Shown piece after piece: positions 36,060 through 48,289 of a DNA stretch of 64,000 bases. The notes below the pieces were generated by a model that was given only the letters and a program-made list of their open reading frames with translations, was not told the origin of the DNA and made no database searches. The DNA is from Pelobates cultripes (lineage: Eukaryota; Chordata; Amphibia; Anura; Pelobatidae): contig OW240912.1 in the NCBI GenBank assembly GCA_933207985.1, forward strand, positions 105,609,611 through 105,673,610, written 5' to 3'. The first letter of the stretch is position 1. Every line of letters starts with the position of its first letter. A program made the translations under genes and the position numbers.

Positions 36060-36415
36060 ACATTAGATAGAAAAAAAAAATCCAAAAAAAGCATACCCTT
36101 ATCCCTAACCTAGCTATGCTTTTCCCTATCTTATGAACAGCAGCTACACTTTCCCTCCTCTTACTAAGCATGCAGCTTGAGAATGAATCTAAAATGGATG
36201 CTGTCCAGTAGGTGGGAGGGTCTGCTAGGGAGGCTGTGCTGCTAATTGGCTGGAATGTGTCTGCTGACTGTGAGGTACAGGGTCAAAGTTTACTCAATGA
36301 TGACGAATAGGGGGCGGGTCGAACCGCGCATATGTTCGCCCGCCGTGGCGAACGCGAACATGCTATGTTCGCCAGGAACCGTTCGCCGGCGAACCGTTCG
36401 GTACATCACTAGTGT
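36060..36415. repeat. Interspersed repeat with GTTCGC-rich end
   Basis: After the array, 36100-36300 is noncoding. The last 100 bp are crowded with gttcgc/gcgaac words and end gtacatcactag. The same style of end occurs at 57840-57925 (gttcgcgacatcactaa). I recall both as abundant in frog genomes. Confidence 0.55.
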
Positions 36416-38096
36416 GGATATGACTGGACTGTCGAAATAGGGATGTGATGTGATTAGGAGACATAGGATGCAAGATCATGATTGGGATTATTGTTAGAAT
36501 TGCAAACTGATAAGTTATCTCATGATTTAATATGTAAATGGCCTTTTCAAACTAATCAAGAAGTGTTTCCCAATCCCGATACCTGAGCTATTTACTTACA
36601 AGTGCGGGTTTTATAAGTCATTAATGCTGTCAACGTGAGGGGATGACATGTCTATACAGTCATGGCCCTCACTCAGGGTTTTCCAGATGTGCTTTTGTAT
36701 CTCAAAAACGAGTTTTTTTGCCCCTGGGTTTTTTTTTTTTTTTTTTTTTTACCTGGCCCCAGATCACTGGGTGGACTGGTAATCCAAGACCCTGGTCCAA
36801 AGAGGGAGATAGATATTATTCCCGTTTTGACTATATGAGCTTACATTATGAATTATAATAATAATATTCCCGTTGTTGGGAATAATACACTTTGCCTGTA
36901 AATGGTTAACATGTCAGCTGTTTGAAATATTTAACTTGTACGCTTAAAAGATGTATTCAACAGATAATTGAAAAAGCTGAAAATTGACAGCTCAAAACCT
37001 ATGGCACAGAGTAAATGGGGGAAATTGAGGTGAAGAAATAATGAAAGTCCCGCAGACGTGATTAGCATGTCTGAATATACCTCCTTTCGTTTCTCTGCCG
37101 CAGGCCTCCCATGGATATTTTCCATAAGGTAGATCATGATATGATCTAAGAGGGGAATTGTAGATACAAATATCCATCTCACTATCTATCCTAGCTGTTC
37201 ATATAAGGGTTAATTTAAACTTAACATTGTATCTTCGATTCTGGGAAGAATTTATCTAATATCATTTACGAGAATGACCATACTGATTTCGAAATGTTCT
37301 TGTTAATTGTCCAAGATTTTGGTATTTGTAAATATCTTTTTTATCAAATATACGTGCGTTATAACGTAGGATAACGAGAAACAGCTGCTCATAACTTGTG
37401 AAAAACAATCTATGTCATTGTCATCATTGTCACGCCCATATGCTCATTTTTCCTCCTCCCATCCTGCTATGAAAACATGGTATAAATATAACTGATGTAT
37501 GAATAAAATTTGAATTGGTTATTGAACACATCTCTGCTATTCATTTCCAATTTCCAGAGCTCTGAATGAGTTGGCAAATATCCATCATCCACAAAGGGCC
37601 CGGGCTGATTTTTATCCCCAACACTTGTACTTAAGGGCAAGGTTTCATCACTTTCCAATACTTAAAATGGAACCTACATCATCAGGGACTCAAAATCGGC
37701 ATCACGTTGTGACGTCAGACGTAACGGCATCACGCTGAGCGTCATAATACGAATGATGGAAATGACGTCATATGACCCCTTGAACCTGGAAGTACGATTG
37801 AATACATGCAGAAAAAGGACACAATCCGGATATAAAACGAAGATTGGAACAAGCCGAAATCATGCACTTGAAAAAGACTAATTGAACGGTTAAAATGCGT
37901 TGTGCAGATAATATACTGATTTACTAATAAGTATATTTTTTTTAATTTGCTTTGATACCTCCTGCACTTTATGCCCAATACATTTTGAACTTATCCAAGT
38001 TTGGAAGAAAAGCAGAACCTGGAAGCAGTAATCTGGAGGTTTCATTTATTGAAGACCCCTGAAAGTCTGAGCCTGCTAGTAATAGGCTCAGCACTG
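36416..38096. other. Region without recognisable genes
   Basis: Contains a T-run at 36727-36750 and AT-rich noncoding DNA. Around 37868-37905 'cttgaaaaagactaattgaa' followed by 'aaaatgcgttgtgc' may be a heavily mutated Penelope terminal motif, too degraded to call. Confidence 0.4.
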
Positions 38097-38275
38097 TCAG
38101 GATCTGCTCTGCTCTGTTCTGATGTCTGTCTTGGCTTCTTGTATCCAGTACTCTTTTTACAATTCTTGTTTACCTGCCGAATATGGGGTACATTGGCGTT
38201 GAGGCAGGCTTATGCAATGTATGATCATATAATGTTACTAAATCCCCATACTTGTCATATATAGTGCTTAGTTAT
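38097..38275 (+). mobile_element. Internally deleted LTR fragment
   Basis: It begins tgtcaggatctgctctg and matches the reverse complement of the 30140 end of the LTR at 29282-30140, then jumps to its acctgccgaatatggggt block and TATATA region. Orientation is opposite to the longer copy. Confidence 0.55.
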
Positions 38276-38739
38276 AACAAAACCACGGACACCCGTGAAA
38301 AGTGTTAAAACACAAAAAACTTAACTGATAGGTACACTGCTTCCCAAGGTTATCTCCCAGCTGATAACCATATAACAAGACTGTATAATTGATAGGATAT
38401 TTTGGAATTCTGCTAGTATACCTACAATAGAGAACAAAACATAGTGCAAATATTGCTAGATATTATAAAACTTCCAATGATTGAAATGCACTCACATATT
38501 CCAGAAAAATAAGCGTATTATGGGTGCCTCCCCTCGATGGAAATGGGGGGTTATCTCCTATTGATTTTTCCTCCTCAAGTGATGGACAATGGGGTATCCA
38601 GGTCAGCAAGAAGATCCACAAACAGCAACCAAAGGAATACTTCAAAGGCAATTTATTCACTTATAAAAATTAAGAAGGTGTACAAATAAAAATTCATAAA
38701 AATAATATAAGAAAGAGATGCTGGTCCTACGCGTTTCGT

Positions 38740-38857
38740 CCTCAGGGACCTCTTTCAATAAAAATCAATTAACAGGTACAAAGAGTAAAACAGCATCCTG
38801 ATGCTGTTTTACTCTTTGTACCTGTTAATTGATTTTTATTGAAAGAGGTCCCTGAGG
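38740..38857. repeat. Perfect 58-bp-arm palindrome at the Penelope 3' end
   Basis: Arms 38740-38797 and 38800-38857 are exact reverse complements around a 2-base centre (cagcatc-ct-gatgctg). The outer flanks also correspond: cgcgtttcgtcc on the left and ggacgaaacgcg on the right, except for 19 extra bases on the right. It is two head-to-head copies of the element terminus. Confidence 0.95.
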
Positions 38858-38892
38858 AAGTCCTTTTTGTACAAGGACGAAACGCGGTCACA
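38845..38892 (+). ncRNA. Hammerhead-ribozyme-like motif in the Penelope terminal repeat
   Basis: CTGAGGA (38852-38858), an extra A, stem II gtcctt/aaggac (38860-38865, 38873-38878), GAAA (38879-38882), then CGCG and GTC (38887-38889) follow hammerhead order. Stem I is not formed by the bases flanking this copy, so it is probably inactive. The mirrored copy on the minus strand has stem I (GGTCC/GGACC) but lacks stem II. Penelope-like elements are known to carry hammerhead ribozymes. Confidence 0.55.
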
Positions 38893-38899
38893 GATCTAG

Positions 38900-40188
38900 T
38901 GAAATATTATTGTTAGTTTGATGGATGGAATGAGTTAAAAGAATCATGGAACTGTATCAGTTTTTCTTCGCTTTCAGTCCAAATCATGAAGATATCATCG
39001 ATATAGCGATAATATTTGTATGGTTTGATGTGCTGTATTTCTAGGAATCTCTGTTCAAGATCTGCCATAAACAGATTAACCTATTGGGGTGCCATCTTAA
39101 TTCCCATAACAGTGACCATGCTTTGTAGGTAAACCTTGTTAAAACTGAAAAAATTATGTGTGAGGATGAATAGTGCCAATTCTGTGATAATTCGGGGCTG
39201 TATTCTTGGTTGTCTGCATAAGAGAGGAAATGGAAGCAAGCATTGATGGCATCTGTATGTGGAATGTTGCTGTACAGAGATTCCACATCCATGGTGACAA
39301 GGATGGTGTTAGTACGGAGATTGGTGATTTGGCTGAGTTTGTTTAGGATGTCGGCTGTGTCTTTTATGAAGCTGTTAGTGTTGGTGACTAGAGGTTTTAG
39401 GGTATTTTCTACCAGTCCTGAGATCTGTTCTGTGGGAGTTCCCATTCCTGTAATTAATTGGTCTTCCAGGATTACCTGCTTTTTAGATTTTGGGAAGCAT
39501 ACAGAAAGTGCCCATACAGTAACTAGTTGGTATGAGTCATTGCAGTTCTAGATGCAAATTCTCAGGGAGGGATTTAAAGTTGCAATGTATATTCCTTGGT
39601 CTTCATATAGTTTTCTATATTATTTGCCATCTGACAATTGCCTGTTCCCCTCTTTTATGTAGTCCTAGGTGTTCATTATCACTACTGCTCCTCCCTTGTC
39701 TGCTAGTTTGATGGTGATAGCATGATTATTTTTCAAGTCATTTATAGCCGTTTGTTCCTGTACTAAGAGATTATGAAACCTTTTCTTTTGGTTTTGCTTG
39801 GTTGTCAAGGATACTGTTCTTAGACTGAAACTTCCAATGTAACTGTCCAGCTTGGCATTTCGTCCTGGAGCTGGAGTGAAATTAGTGTTCTTTTTCCTGT
39901 TGTTGTTATCGATTGTTGTTTCAGTGCTCTCTTTGTCATGGAAGTTTTCCTTAAGTCGTATCCTTCTGAAAGATTCTTCTATGTCAGAGTAGAGCTCAAT
40001 GTGATCAAGTTTTGTGCTAGGGCAAAATGATAATCCTTTGGAGAGAACTGATGCTTCTGCGTCAGATACTTTATAATCCGAAATGTTAACAATACCAGAT
40101 TTCTCTTCCCATTTCTCTTTCTCTGTCAGATGTTTGTGATAATCCTGCTGGAGTCTGATGAGTTTATTATTTTTCTTCTTAAAAAAGG
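38900..40188 (-). pseudogene. Penelope-like element reverse transcriptase, degraded
   Basis: The minus strand encodes, from about 39790 down, AITIKLADKGGAVVIMNT and YIKEGNRQL. From 39445 it encodes GTPTEQISGLVENTLKPLV, FIKDTADILNKL and VTMDVESLYSNIPHTDAI. These are the ordered N-terminal RT blocks of Penelope/Neptune elements. Stops and frameshifts separate the blocks. The YADD region should follow near 38900-39040 but the preserved sequence there is degenerate. The copy is bounded by palindromes on both sides. Confidence 0.85.
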
Positions 40189-40305
40189 TCTATGTGAGGA
40201 TAATATATATATATATTGCTGAACAACTAGAACATGGTCTACACTAAAAAATAGTGTAGATCATGTTAAAGTTGTTAGGCAATATATATATTATCCTCAC
40301 ATAGA
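40189..40305. repeat. Inverted repeat at the 5' side of the Penelope copy
   Basis: Left arm 40189-40246 (tctatgtgaggataatatat ... tctacacta) is nearly complementary to 40252-40305 (tagtgtaga ... attatcctcacataga). The loop is a short A-run. Small indels are present in the middle of the arms. Confidence 0.88.
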
Positions 40306-41321
40306 TTTTGGAGAAGATATTGTTTTTTTATGTTGTATGCTATATTTCTTGTTGTAGAGCTGGTGAATGACCGTATTACTAGATACAAATTTTATCTGTT
40401 TTTTTTTACATGTATGCAGCTGTAGATTTGTATGCATTTTCTGCTGTGTTTTTTTTTTTTTTATTAGCTGATTTCCTCTCCTCTGTTTATTTAGTTGTTT
40501 TGGCTATTCTCAACCAATCTGCAGCTTTCACTTTTAGACACATCTTCTGATATTTATGACAACGCACTCACCCCACAGCATCACTTGTTTGAAGTGTCAA
40601 ATCCTATCAAATTGGTCAGTATTGCTTCAGACTGGAGGAAAAGGAAGAGGAAAATTCTCAAAAACCTTTTCTTTTAAATGTTATGTTAAAAAAGAAAAAG
40701 GTATCATTGCATACTGAAATACTCTGAAATACTCTTACGTTAAGGAATAGCCTATTTAGACTAGTTTAGATTAGATTGATTTATTTAATATTATTCATGT
40801 GTTCTTTTAAAACACCATTCAGCTTCCACGAGCAAGAAATAATATTATTGCCGCTATGATGTAGACTGTAGACGGATCTTTTTTATAATAACAGAATTAC
40901 TATTTTCAACATAAAGTACTAGATAAATCATGAAATGCTTTTTAATAAACAAAGTCATCAAGATGATTTATAACCTAAATTCCATAAAAAAAACTGATTC
41001 ATATGAAATTCTGCATCAATGGCTTATTGTCTGAATATTTATTAGGATTTGTTAAGTGTGTGATTTTTTTTTTTTTTTTTTTGGAGTCTGGATTAACATT
41101 AATGACTATGGTTAAGTGGAAAGAAATGTGTTGCAAATATATAGCAGTCATCTATATATGTATAACCTTGGCTGCTGATAATTTTCTAGGGGAATAAAAG
41201 TTTGTCAACCTCTTTCATTGATGCCTGTGATGCATTGCTTTGTGTCTACTGCGGTAGCATTTTGTATCCATAAAATCTCTACAGCACTCTCTCTGTTATG
41301 TCATTTCACATTGCTATGTAG
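40306..41321. other. AT-rich region without recognisable genes
   Basis: No frame resembles a known protein. T-runs near 40450 and 41065 only. Confidence 0.5.
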
Positions 41322-41329
41322 TGCTATGG

Positions 41330-41465
41330 CAAGGATAGGCAACCTTGGGCACTCCAGATGTGGTGGACTACATCCCCCATAATGCTCTTACGTCCATAAT
41401 CCTGGCAAAGCATCGCGAGGGGTGTAGTCCAAAACATCTGGAGTGCCCAAGGTTGTCTATGCCTG
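41330..41465. mobile_element. hAT-type MITE with 8-bp target duplication
   Basis: Ends caaggataggcaacc and ggttgtctatgcctg are inverted to each other, and the arms continue as ggcactccagatgt. Flanks tgctatgg (41322-41329) and tgctaggg (41466-41473) are an 8-bp duplication with one mismatch, the length typical of hAT transposition. The 136 bp are almost entirely self-complementary and noncoding. Confidence 0.85.
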
Positions 41466-41628
41466 TGCTAGGGCATTGAGGGTGCATATTAGTAAGATCT
41501 GTATGGGGTAGACCATCCCACAAGAGTACCGGAGCATTAAATACAAAATACAAATTTTCAGGCTTGCCTGAAAATTACAACATACCATATGACTGACTTA
41601 AGACTGCACTAGATAGTTTTTTCTTTAA

Positions 41629-41700
41629 CCCCTTAAGGACCAAACTTCTGGAATAAAATGGAATCATGACATGTCAGACATGTCATGTGTCCTTAAGGGG
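41629..41700. mobile_element. 72-bp palindromic MITE in TTAA
   Basis: ccccttaaggac at one end and gtccttaagggg at the other, flanked by TTAA on both sides (41625-41628, 41701-41704). The same 72-bp element is at 62868-62939 in the reverse orientation. Confidence 0.88.
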
Positions 41701-41704
41701 TTAA

Positions 41705-44700
41705 ATTAGCATCATCAACATCATAAGGTTTAAGGATGTGAAAATATTATTGGCTCATTGTACATCATAGTTATGATCAATATTATCTAATTACTTATTT
41801 TCAGTACCTGTGTTTAACAAACTGCTTGCTCACTAGTTTACGTTGATATACTGTTTAGTTAACCACATATAGTTTATTTTAGTGGAAACATTTTCAAGCA
41901 GTATAAACGCTTTAGAAGTAACCAATTTTATACTCTGGTAGAAAATATAAAAGAACAGTGTTTGAATTGTAATTTTGCATTTAACTGAAAAATACTGGTG
42001 TTCACTGAAGTCTGTTTCCGAGACTACAGTAAAATATAATTGTATTTTTATTCTGCTATTTTATTTTTGTTTGCTATTGCTTAGTGCATTGCTTATTCAA
42101 AGAGCTTTCATATTTGTCTTGAAAATTGTTATATGTTTATGTGTGATGATATTTCATTGTGGTAATTCGTACCTTCAAAATGTGAAATGTGGCAATCAAG
42201 TTTCAATGTTTTAATTGCTGTGTGTGGAGCTGTGTGATACATAGCTACATTACTAGGAAAATTGTATTTACTCAAATGTTCAATTGTGCAGGATGCTTGA
42301 AAGACTGTGAAATTCTATCAGTTCATTAAAGATGAGGAAAGAAATTGTGTTGATATCAGTGTCCGCCAAGCACACAAGCTCCCTCTCTAATTTGATAAAA
42401 AGAATACATATTGACTACATTATCACCTGCTTTAGTGGATTCTTATTCACCGAAAGGGCAATATGGGTGCTCGCACAACGTGTAAGTTCACATGTTAGTT
42501 ATACTCAATGTTTTTGCTTTTATTTTTAATGAATCCTTATTAAATCATTATTTTTCTCAATAAGCCCACATATAATGCCCTTCAATTCAAATTGCAGTTT
42601 CTACATTTTTTTTTGGTCTAGTAACTGCAGCTCTCCCGACTTTTCCGATTTCAGCAGTGCAGTCCATATTTTACGATTCTATCTTGACACATGTACATCC
42701 ACACCTCCAAATGCATAAAACGCCAAAGGGAACCTCTCAACACAAGCACATACACACACATCACATCTTCCCATAGAACTCTTTTGTTCACTGTTGTCCC
42801 GTATCTAAGGACAGCAGAGAAAGGTCATCAGCAAAGACCAATCAATTCACTTGCACTGTGCATTCACATGGTTTAAGAGTTCTTCAGTAGGGCTCTGTAC
42901 AGGGAATGTATTGAACATTGTGAATATCGTCAACTTAAACTGTTTGGAATGAGACAAATGTCTAATAAGGGATGCCTGTCCCATTAACACATAACTGATT
43001 AATTGCATATATTCAGGTCATGTAATATGTACAATGGTATCTTACAGCCAACATAGTTTTTATTTTTATTACTATTTTAGAGTTGCACTTCTGTTTAAAA
43101 GAATGAAGAATGTCATATGCCAAGTGTTATATTTAATGCATATATAACTCCTGGTCTTTTGTGAAAAAGCAAGACCATAATTTTGTTTTTCTTTATGAGA
43201 CTTTATTTATTTAATTTTAAGATAAAAAAAAAAAAGTTATATCACAATAGTTAAATTTGTGTCTATATTGCATGTTTAAACCTTCATAGCACATATAACG
43301 GATTAATATATCTTTACTCCTCCATGTGTATATAATGAGTTTAGAAATTCTAGAGAAATGCTTAAATGATGCATTCCATGTTAACTAAAAACATTTGATT
43401 TTAGTTGACTAAAACTAATACAATCCAGATGACTAAAATATGACTAAAACTAAATGACATTTTAGTCAAAACACAATGACTAATAGTTGTATTGAAGAGG
43501 CACCAAACAACCATGTCCACTTTGGAGAGCATGTGTGTATAGCAGGCCCCTTCTCTGGCCCACTCCCTCCTTTTGGGTTGCTTTGTCTTGAAGGCAAATT
43601 TTTGTCCCAGTCCGGCTCTGGTACTATAGAAGTTGGACCCACCTATCCTTTGTAACTGAGTACTACTAAATCCCAAGGGACCCTGAACCAAATCGTCAAG
43701 CTTGATGGGAGCTCTTCATTACATATTACCTGGGTTATAGTTTTAGCAGTCAGCTGTTTTAAAGAAATGTAACAAAGCCACCAGAGCAGCAAAATACTAT
43801 ATAATACTATATACTAACAGTGAATAATAACCTGCAATGGTTTATGCCAGTTCAGACAGCCTCACCTCACACACAGTTTACTTCAACAGACTGATCTGAA
43901 GATGTATCCTGACAAAACATTTGTTATTCTGTGTTAAAGTGCTAAATAAGATGCAATCATTATGGAAACCAACAGAATAGGTGAGATTTGTCAAAGTATC
44001 ATATTCTGAAATGTGGTCTAAAGTACTAAAAATGTAGCAATCACCATGGAAACGAATGGGCCCCAGCAGACACAGGACATTTTTGACTTCTCTATTTTTA
44101 CATTTTTGAACCACTTTTTAAAACACTTTGATACATTTCCTCTAATATCTCTCAACATTAAGCTCTTTGCATCCAGAACAGCCTTAGTTTTGCCTTTATA
44201 TTTTCCCCTCTTTAATAAATATTCACAAAAACACAAATCTTTATTGGAACTTTACCTTTGCATTTTAGGAACCGCAAATTAATATTTGCTCTATATCTTG
44301 TATGTGACGTCTAAACTCTTTAAATGTTGGTGTTTTCTCTTTGCCGTTTTGCACTGCTTATATCCATTTTTCTATATTCCCTCTTAGTACAAGTCAGTTC
44401 AGACACAAGCACAAAATAAGACTTTAAATAACGTTATAGCTATGAGAACAGATGAATCATATGATAGATTAGCTTCTACTGTAGCTTGCCTTTTTTGAAC
44501 AAGCCGTGAGATTTGCCTGCATGTGGGCAGAAAGTGTTATATTGCCCTGCATTTATTGATTGTGACCCCTGATTAAATTTAATTTATCTTTATCCCCTGA
44601 TACTGTGAGAAGTTGTTTGCTAGATTAGGTGTGAAATGAAAGCAGAGATAGAAAATGTAAGATGACTTCACAATGGGAGCTTCAAGGGCTGTGCAGGTTA

Positions 44701-46944
44701 GGCATGGGTAAACACAGGTCTGCCAGGAGAGCAGTAAATGTGATGAAAATGGCCTGTATATCTATAAAGCCAAGAAAAAATCTGTACACCAAATTTCAGT
44801 TAAACTATGTATAGTAATACAAACTGACTCATGGTTTTCCTTCAATAGTTCAAAGTGTTTACATACTTAACAGTGAATTGTTTGGGTCAAAAGTAGTTGA
44901 GGACACAGCAACTCAAACTTTGGAGAAACAACGTATATATGTATATATAATGTATAAAGATATAAAAATAAAAGAGCAAATAAATTATGAATCACTTGTG
45001 CATTGTTAAAAATAACTTGTGTAATACTACACATTGTATGCTCATTTGTACACAACGTTGTCTTTAAAGGACCTCAAAACAATTTCTTAACATAATAATC
45101 CTTTCATCGCATTTTGAAAGAAAATACATATTTTGTTAAATGATGGATATGTAAAAAAACAAAATGAGAAATCCCCATCTCTACCTTTAGTATATGACAG
45201 GATCTTTCAGCCATATACATACATCTTGGGTCAGACAGTGTTTGAAAACTGACAGATAATCTCTATGGTCTTCCCTGCTTCACTCCTTTCACAGACCTTT
45301 TTTTTTTTTTCACGTTTTCTATTGACATTAGATATAAAAACATTTAGGCAATATGCCAACGACTTTTCAAATGTTTCAATTTGCATTTGGTACATTTGTT
45401 AATGGACAAATGGTTTTGAGCAGCAACCAATTGGCATATGACTTTGAATCTATTCACACCCATTTCGGCGGCCTTAAATATGGAATGGCAACAGGTGAAA
45501 TGCGTCATCATGCATTATCACGTATTATGTCATCACATGCATTGTATGAAGCTCCGTCTCTCCCAGAAGCATCCCGAACAGTACAGACAGCCCAAAGGAT
45601 CACAATTTCTAGAGTTGAATCAGAGTGACAATAGTAATACAGTGGATGCATTTATTTTGTCTTGGTTGCCTGCCATATCTGGTCCTATCCTAAGGCTTAC
45701 AAGAACTGTGACAGTTAGAGCAGACTTTGAATGCTCTCCTTTTCTGAGTGTGTTTATTCATATATGTTTAATAGGGAGGTGTTTAACAGACTACACTGTA
45801 TATTTCTATTATTTTTTTTATTATGGTATAACATACATTTGGAGAAAGATATTGTAAAATTCCAGTATATTTGAGTTTGATAGGGTAAATTAGACTGTTT
45901 TTCCCTGTGTTTTATTCACTTGCTGGATTTTATGGTATAGCCCACTTTTTTACGTTATGTTCTATGACTGTACTTTTAATGGCTATCCCACTTTATAGGT
46001 GCTACTTTTATTTGAATACTTGCTTTTACATTTTAATATTCTTATAATAATTTAGTATTTTCTTCCACAAATTTTTTTTTTTTTTTTTTTTAGAAGAGAG
46101 ACAATTATATTAGTGCCTTTCTATTTGTTTTTTTTTGTTTTTTTTTTGTTATTGAGACATAGGCAAGAATCATAGAAAATCTGAGTATATCAGCATGGCA
46201 GACTAGAGCAATATACAATGCTGTTCTTATAAAATTCTGATTAATAAAAACATCTCTTTCTTAAATGTTAGAAATGTAATAACAGAAGTAGTAATAGTCA
46301 TAAAGGCATAGTTAGACTAGACTAGGCAGAAAAGATAGGAGTAGATGTAGGTAATATACATTGTTAAGACTGCTTATATAGCAACATACCCCCTTTACTT
46401 AATGTCCCTAGGTTAACACCTCAAGAGGCCCTTGAAAAAGACAGTTCCATACCTAGCAAGCACCATGAAAGCACAAGTGATAGGCAAATCAATGAGAAAG
46501 ATAATAATAAAAGAACAGAAAAACAAAGACAACATGATAATAAACTGGTTGCTGTGTGGTACTAGTGCAAGTCTTATCTTAGCCAATTGCCTTGCGGGGT
46601 AAGATATAGTCCCGCACTGGATCTTTTACTTGTAGACAGATAAGCCCAATAGTCAGCAGAAACGGCCTCTGAATGGATCATTAAGACAGGTCTGCCATGT
46701 GTCTCAGCTTCTCTTTACTTCTCCTTGTTCCCATAGGAAACCTTAGATGTAATAAAGGGAGGGGGGATACAGGGCTCACTCAAATGGCAACAGATTCTGT
46801 AAATTGGATACCCTAACAATCCAAGGGAAAACAATAGGTAGGAATTGGCTAAGATAAGATAAAATAGTGATAGTAATAGTAATAGTGGTAGAAATAACTT
46901 AGATGTACTTGAAAAGTCCCAGAGGAATAAATGCCTTTTTTCTA
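41705..46944. other. AT-rich region without recognisable genes
   Basis: No frame matches a known family. 43395-43495 holds a short repeat of gactaaaa/ttttagtc words (common vertebrate simple-like repeat). T-runs occur at 45300, 46070 and 46130. Confidence 0.55.
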
Positions 46945-47215
46945 GGCATGTGCATGGGGAAAATGTTCGGTTCGGTTCTGCATTCCGAAATTCGGGACCT
47001 TCGCACTTCGGCACTTCGGGACTTCTCTTGCAGCCGCTTAGTAGATAACTCCCTAATTCCCACGGTATTAGGGAGTTATCTACCAAAAGGCTGAAAGATC
47101 TAAATTGGTCTTTCAGCCAAATGTACTAATACTATGTAAAAATTACTTAGTATTAGTAAATTATGCCCCTACTCGCTATACAACGAGTAGGGGCATGTCT
47201 GTTAAGCAGTGAGCA
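46945..47215. repeat. Inverted copy of the hairpin-cluster repeat
   Basis: In reverse order to 15849-16332: TTCGG-rich end (46960-47020), hairpin tagataactccctaat/attagggagttatcta (perfect 16-bp arms), hairpin ggctgaaagatc, hairpin actaatact..agtattagt, hairpin cccctactcg..cgagtagggg and half of the gtgagcagc hairpin. Confidence 0.85.
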
Positions 47216-47239
47216 GCTGTTAAAAAAAAAAAAATAGGG

Positions 47240-47650
47240 TCCCCCCTCCTGAGCCCCCAACCGCGACTCATGAGTGGGGGCTTTTAAACTAAAGGGGGGA
47301 CCTATTGCCCCCGGGCCTCCAGTCCTGAGCGGCGGATGGGGGCCCTAAAGTAAAATGATGGGGAGGACCTATTGTCCTCCCCCCTGGCCACCACCCCTGA
47401 GCGGCAGGTGGGGGCCCTACAGTAAACTAAGGGGGGGACCTAATGTCCATCCCCCTGGCCCCCAACCCTGAGCAGCAGGTGGGGGCCCTAAGTTGGAATA
47501 AGGGGGGTACCTAATGTCCTCCCCCATAGCCCCCACACCTTAGCGGTGGGTGGGGGCCCTACATACTAAAAAAAGGGGGGGACCTAACGTCCTCCCCCCT
47601 GGCCCCCACCCCTGAGCGGCGGGTGGGGGCCCTAAAAAAATGATAACCCC
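47240..47650. repeat. GC-rich minisatellite (reverse orientation)
   Basis: At least five units of about 70-75 bp containing ggtgggggccct and cctggcccccacccctgagc. Same family as 15511-15832. Confidence 0.9.
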
Positions 47651-47930
47651 CCAGGTGACTAGGGGTCCCCAAACCCCTAGTCAGTCCTTCCCCCCCAAAA
47701 AATTTTTTAACTCCCTACCTACCCCCCTCACCCTAAAAATAACGAGAGGTGGACCTTTAACTAAGTACCTGTTAAAAAAAACAAAAAAAACTTACCATTC
47801 AATGTTTTCTTTCTTCTAAAATCTTCTTTTTTCAGCCCCAAAAAATTCCAAATAAAAATCCATAATAACCTCCGCAATTAAAAAAAAAAAAAAAAAAAAA
47901 AAAAATCCATCTTCACCCATGGAGGGCTCC
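47651..47930. repeat. Shared flank of the GC minisatellite family
   Basis: The blocks aggtgactaggggtcccc and ttctttcttctaaa...cttcttttttcagcccc are shared with 62275-62470. An A-run of about 25 bases lies at 47880-47905. Confidence 0.7.
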
Positions 47931-47997
47931 ACGCAGACTGAGCTCTGCAGGGCGGGGGAAGGCTTATAAAGCCTTGCCCTGCCCTGCAATTAGGCTC

Positions 47998-48285
47998 AGA
48001 GCACTCTGATTGGTGGGTTTAAGCCCTCTAATCAGAGTGCTCTGACAGGTAAATGAAGAGACTGACAGGTAAGTCTCTACATTTACCTGTCACAGCACTC
48101 TGATTGGTTGGTTTGAAATACACCAATCAGAGTGCTCTGTGTCATTTTACACAGTGTGGGAAAGTTCTTTGGAATTTTCCCACGCTGTGTATTTTGACTC
48201 ATAACTCTCTGATTGGTGGATTAAGTAACCAATCAGAGAGTTATGAGTCAAATTACACAGCGTGGGAAAATTCCAAAGAACTTTT
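47998..48285. repeat. Series of nested palindromes with attggt/accaat motifs
   Basis: Three or four inverted repeats follow one another: gagcactctgattggtgg/ctaatcagagtgctct; actgacaggtaa/tttacctgtca; gcactctgattggt/accaatcagagtgc; acacagcgtgggaaa with ttcccacgctgtg; cataactctctgattggt/accaatcagagagttatg. No coding. Confidence 0.85.
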
Positions 48286-48289
48286 AGGT

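Noticed and set aside
45353..45857. Two overlapping plus frames of 91 and 139 codons
   Set aside because: Composition is like surrounding noncoding DNA and neither shows a domain or splice-site pattern.
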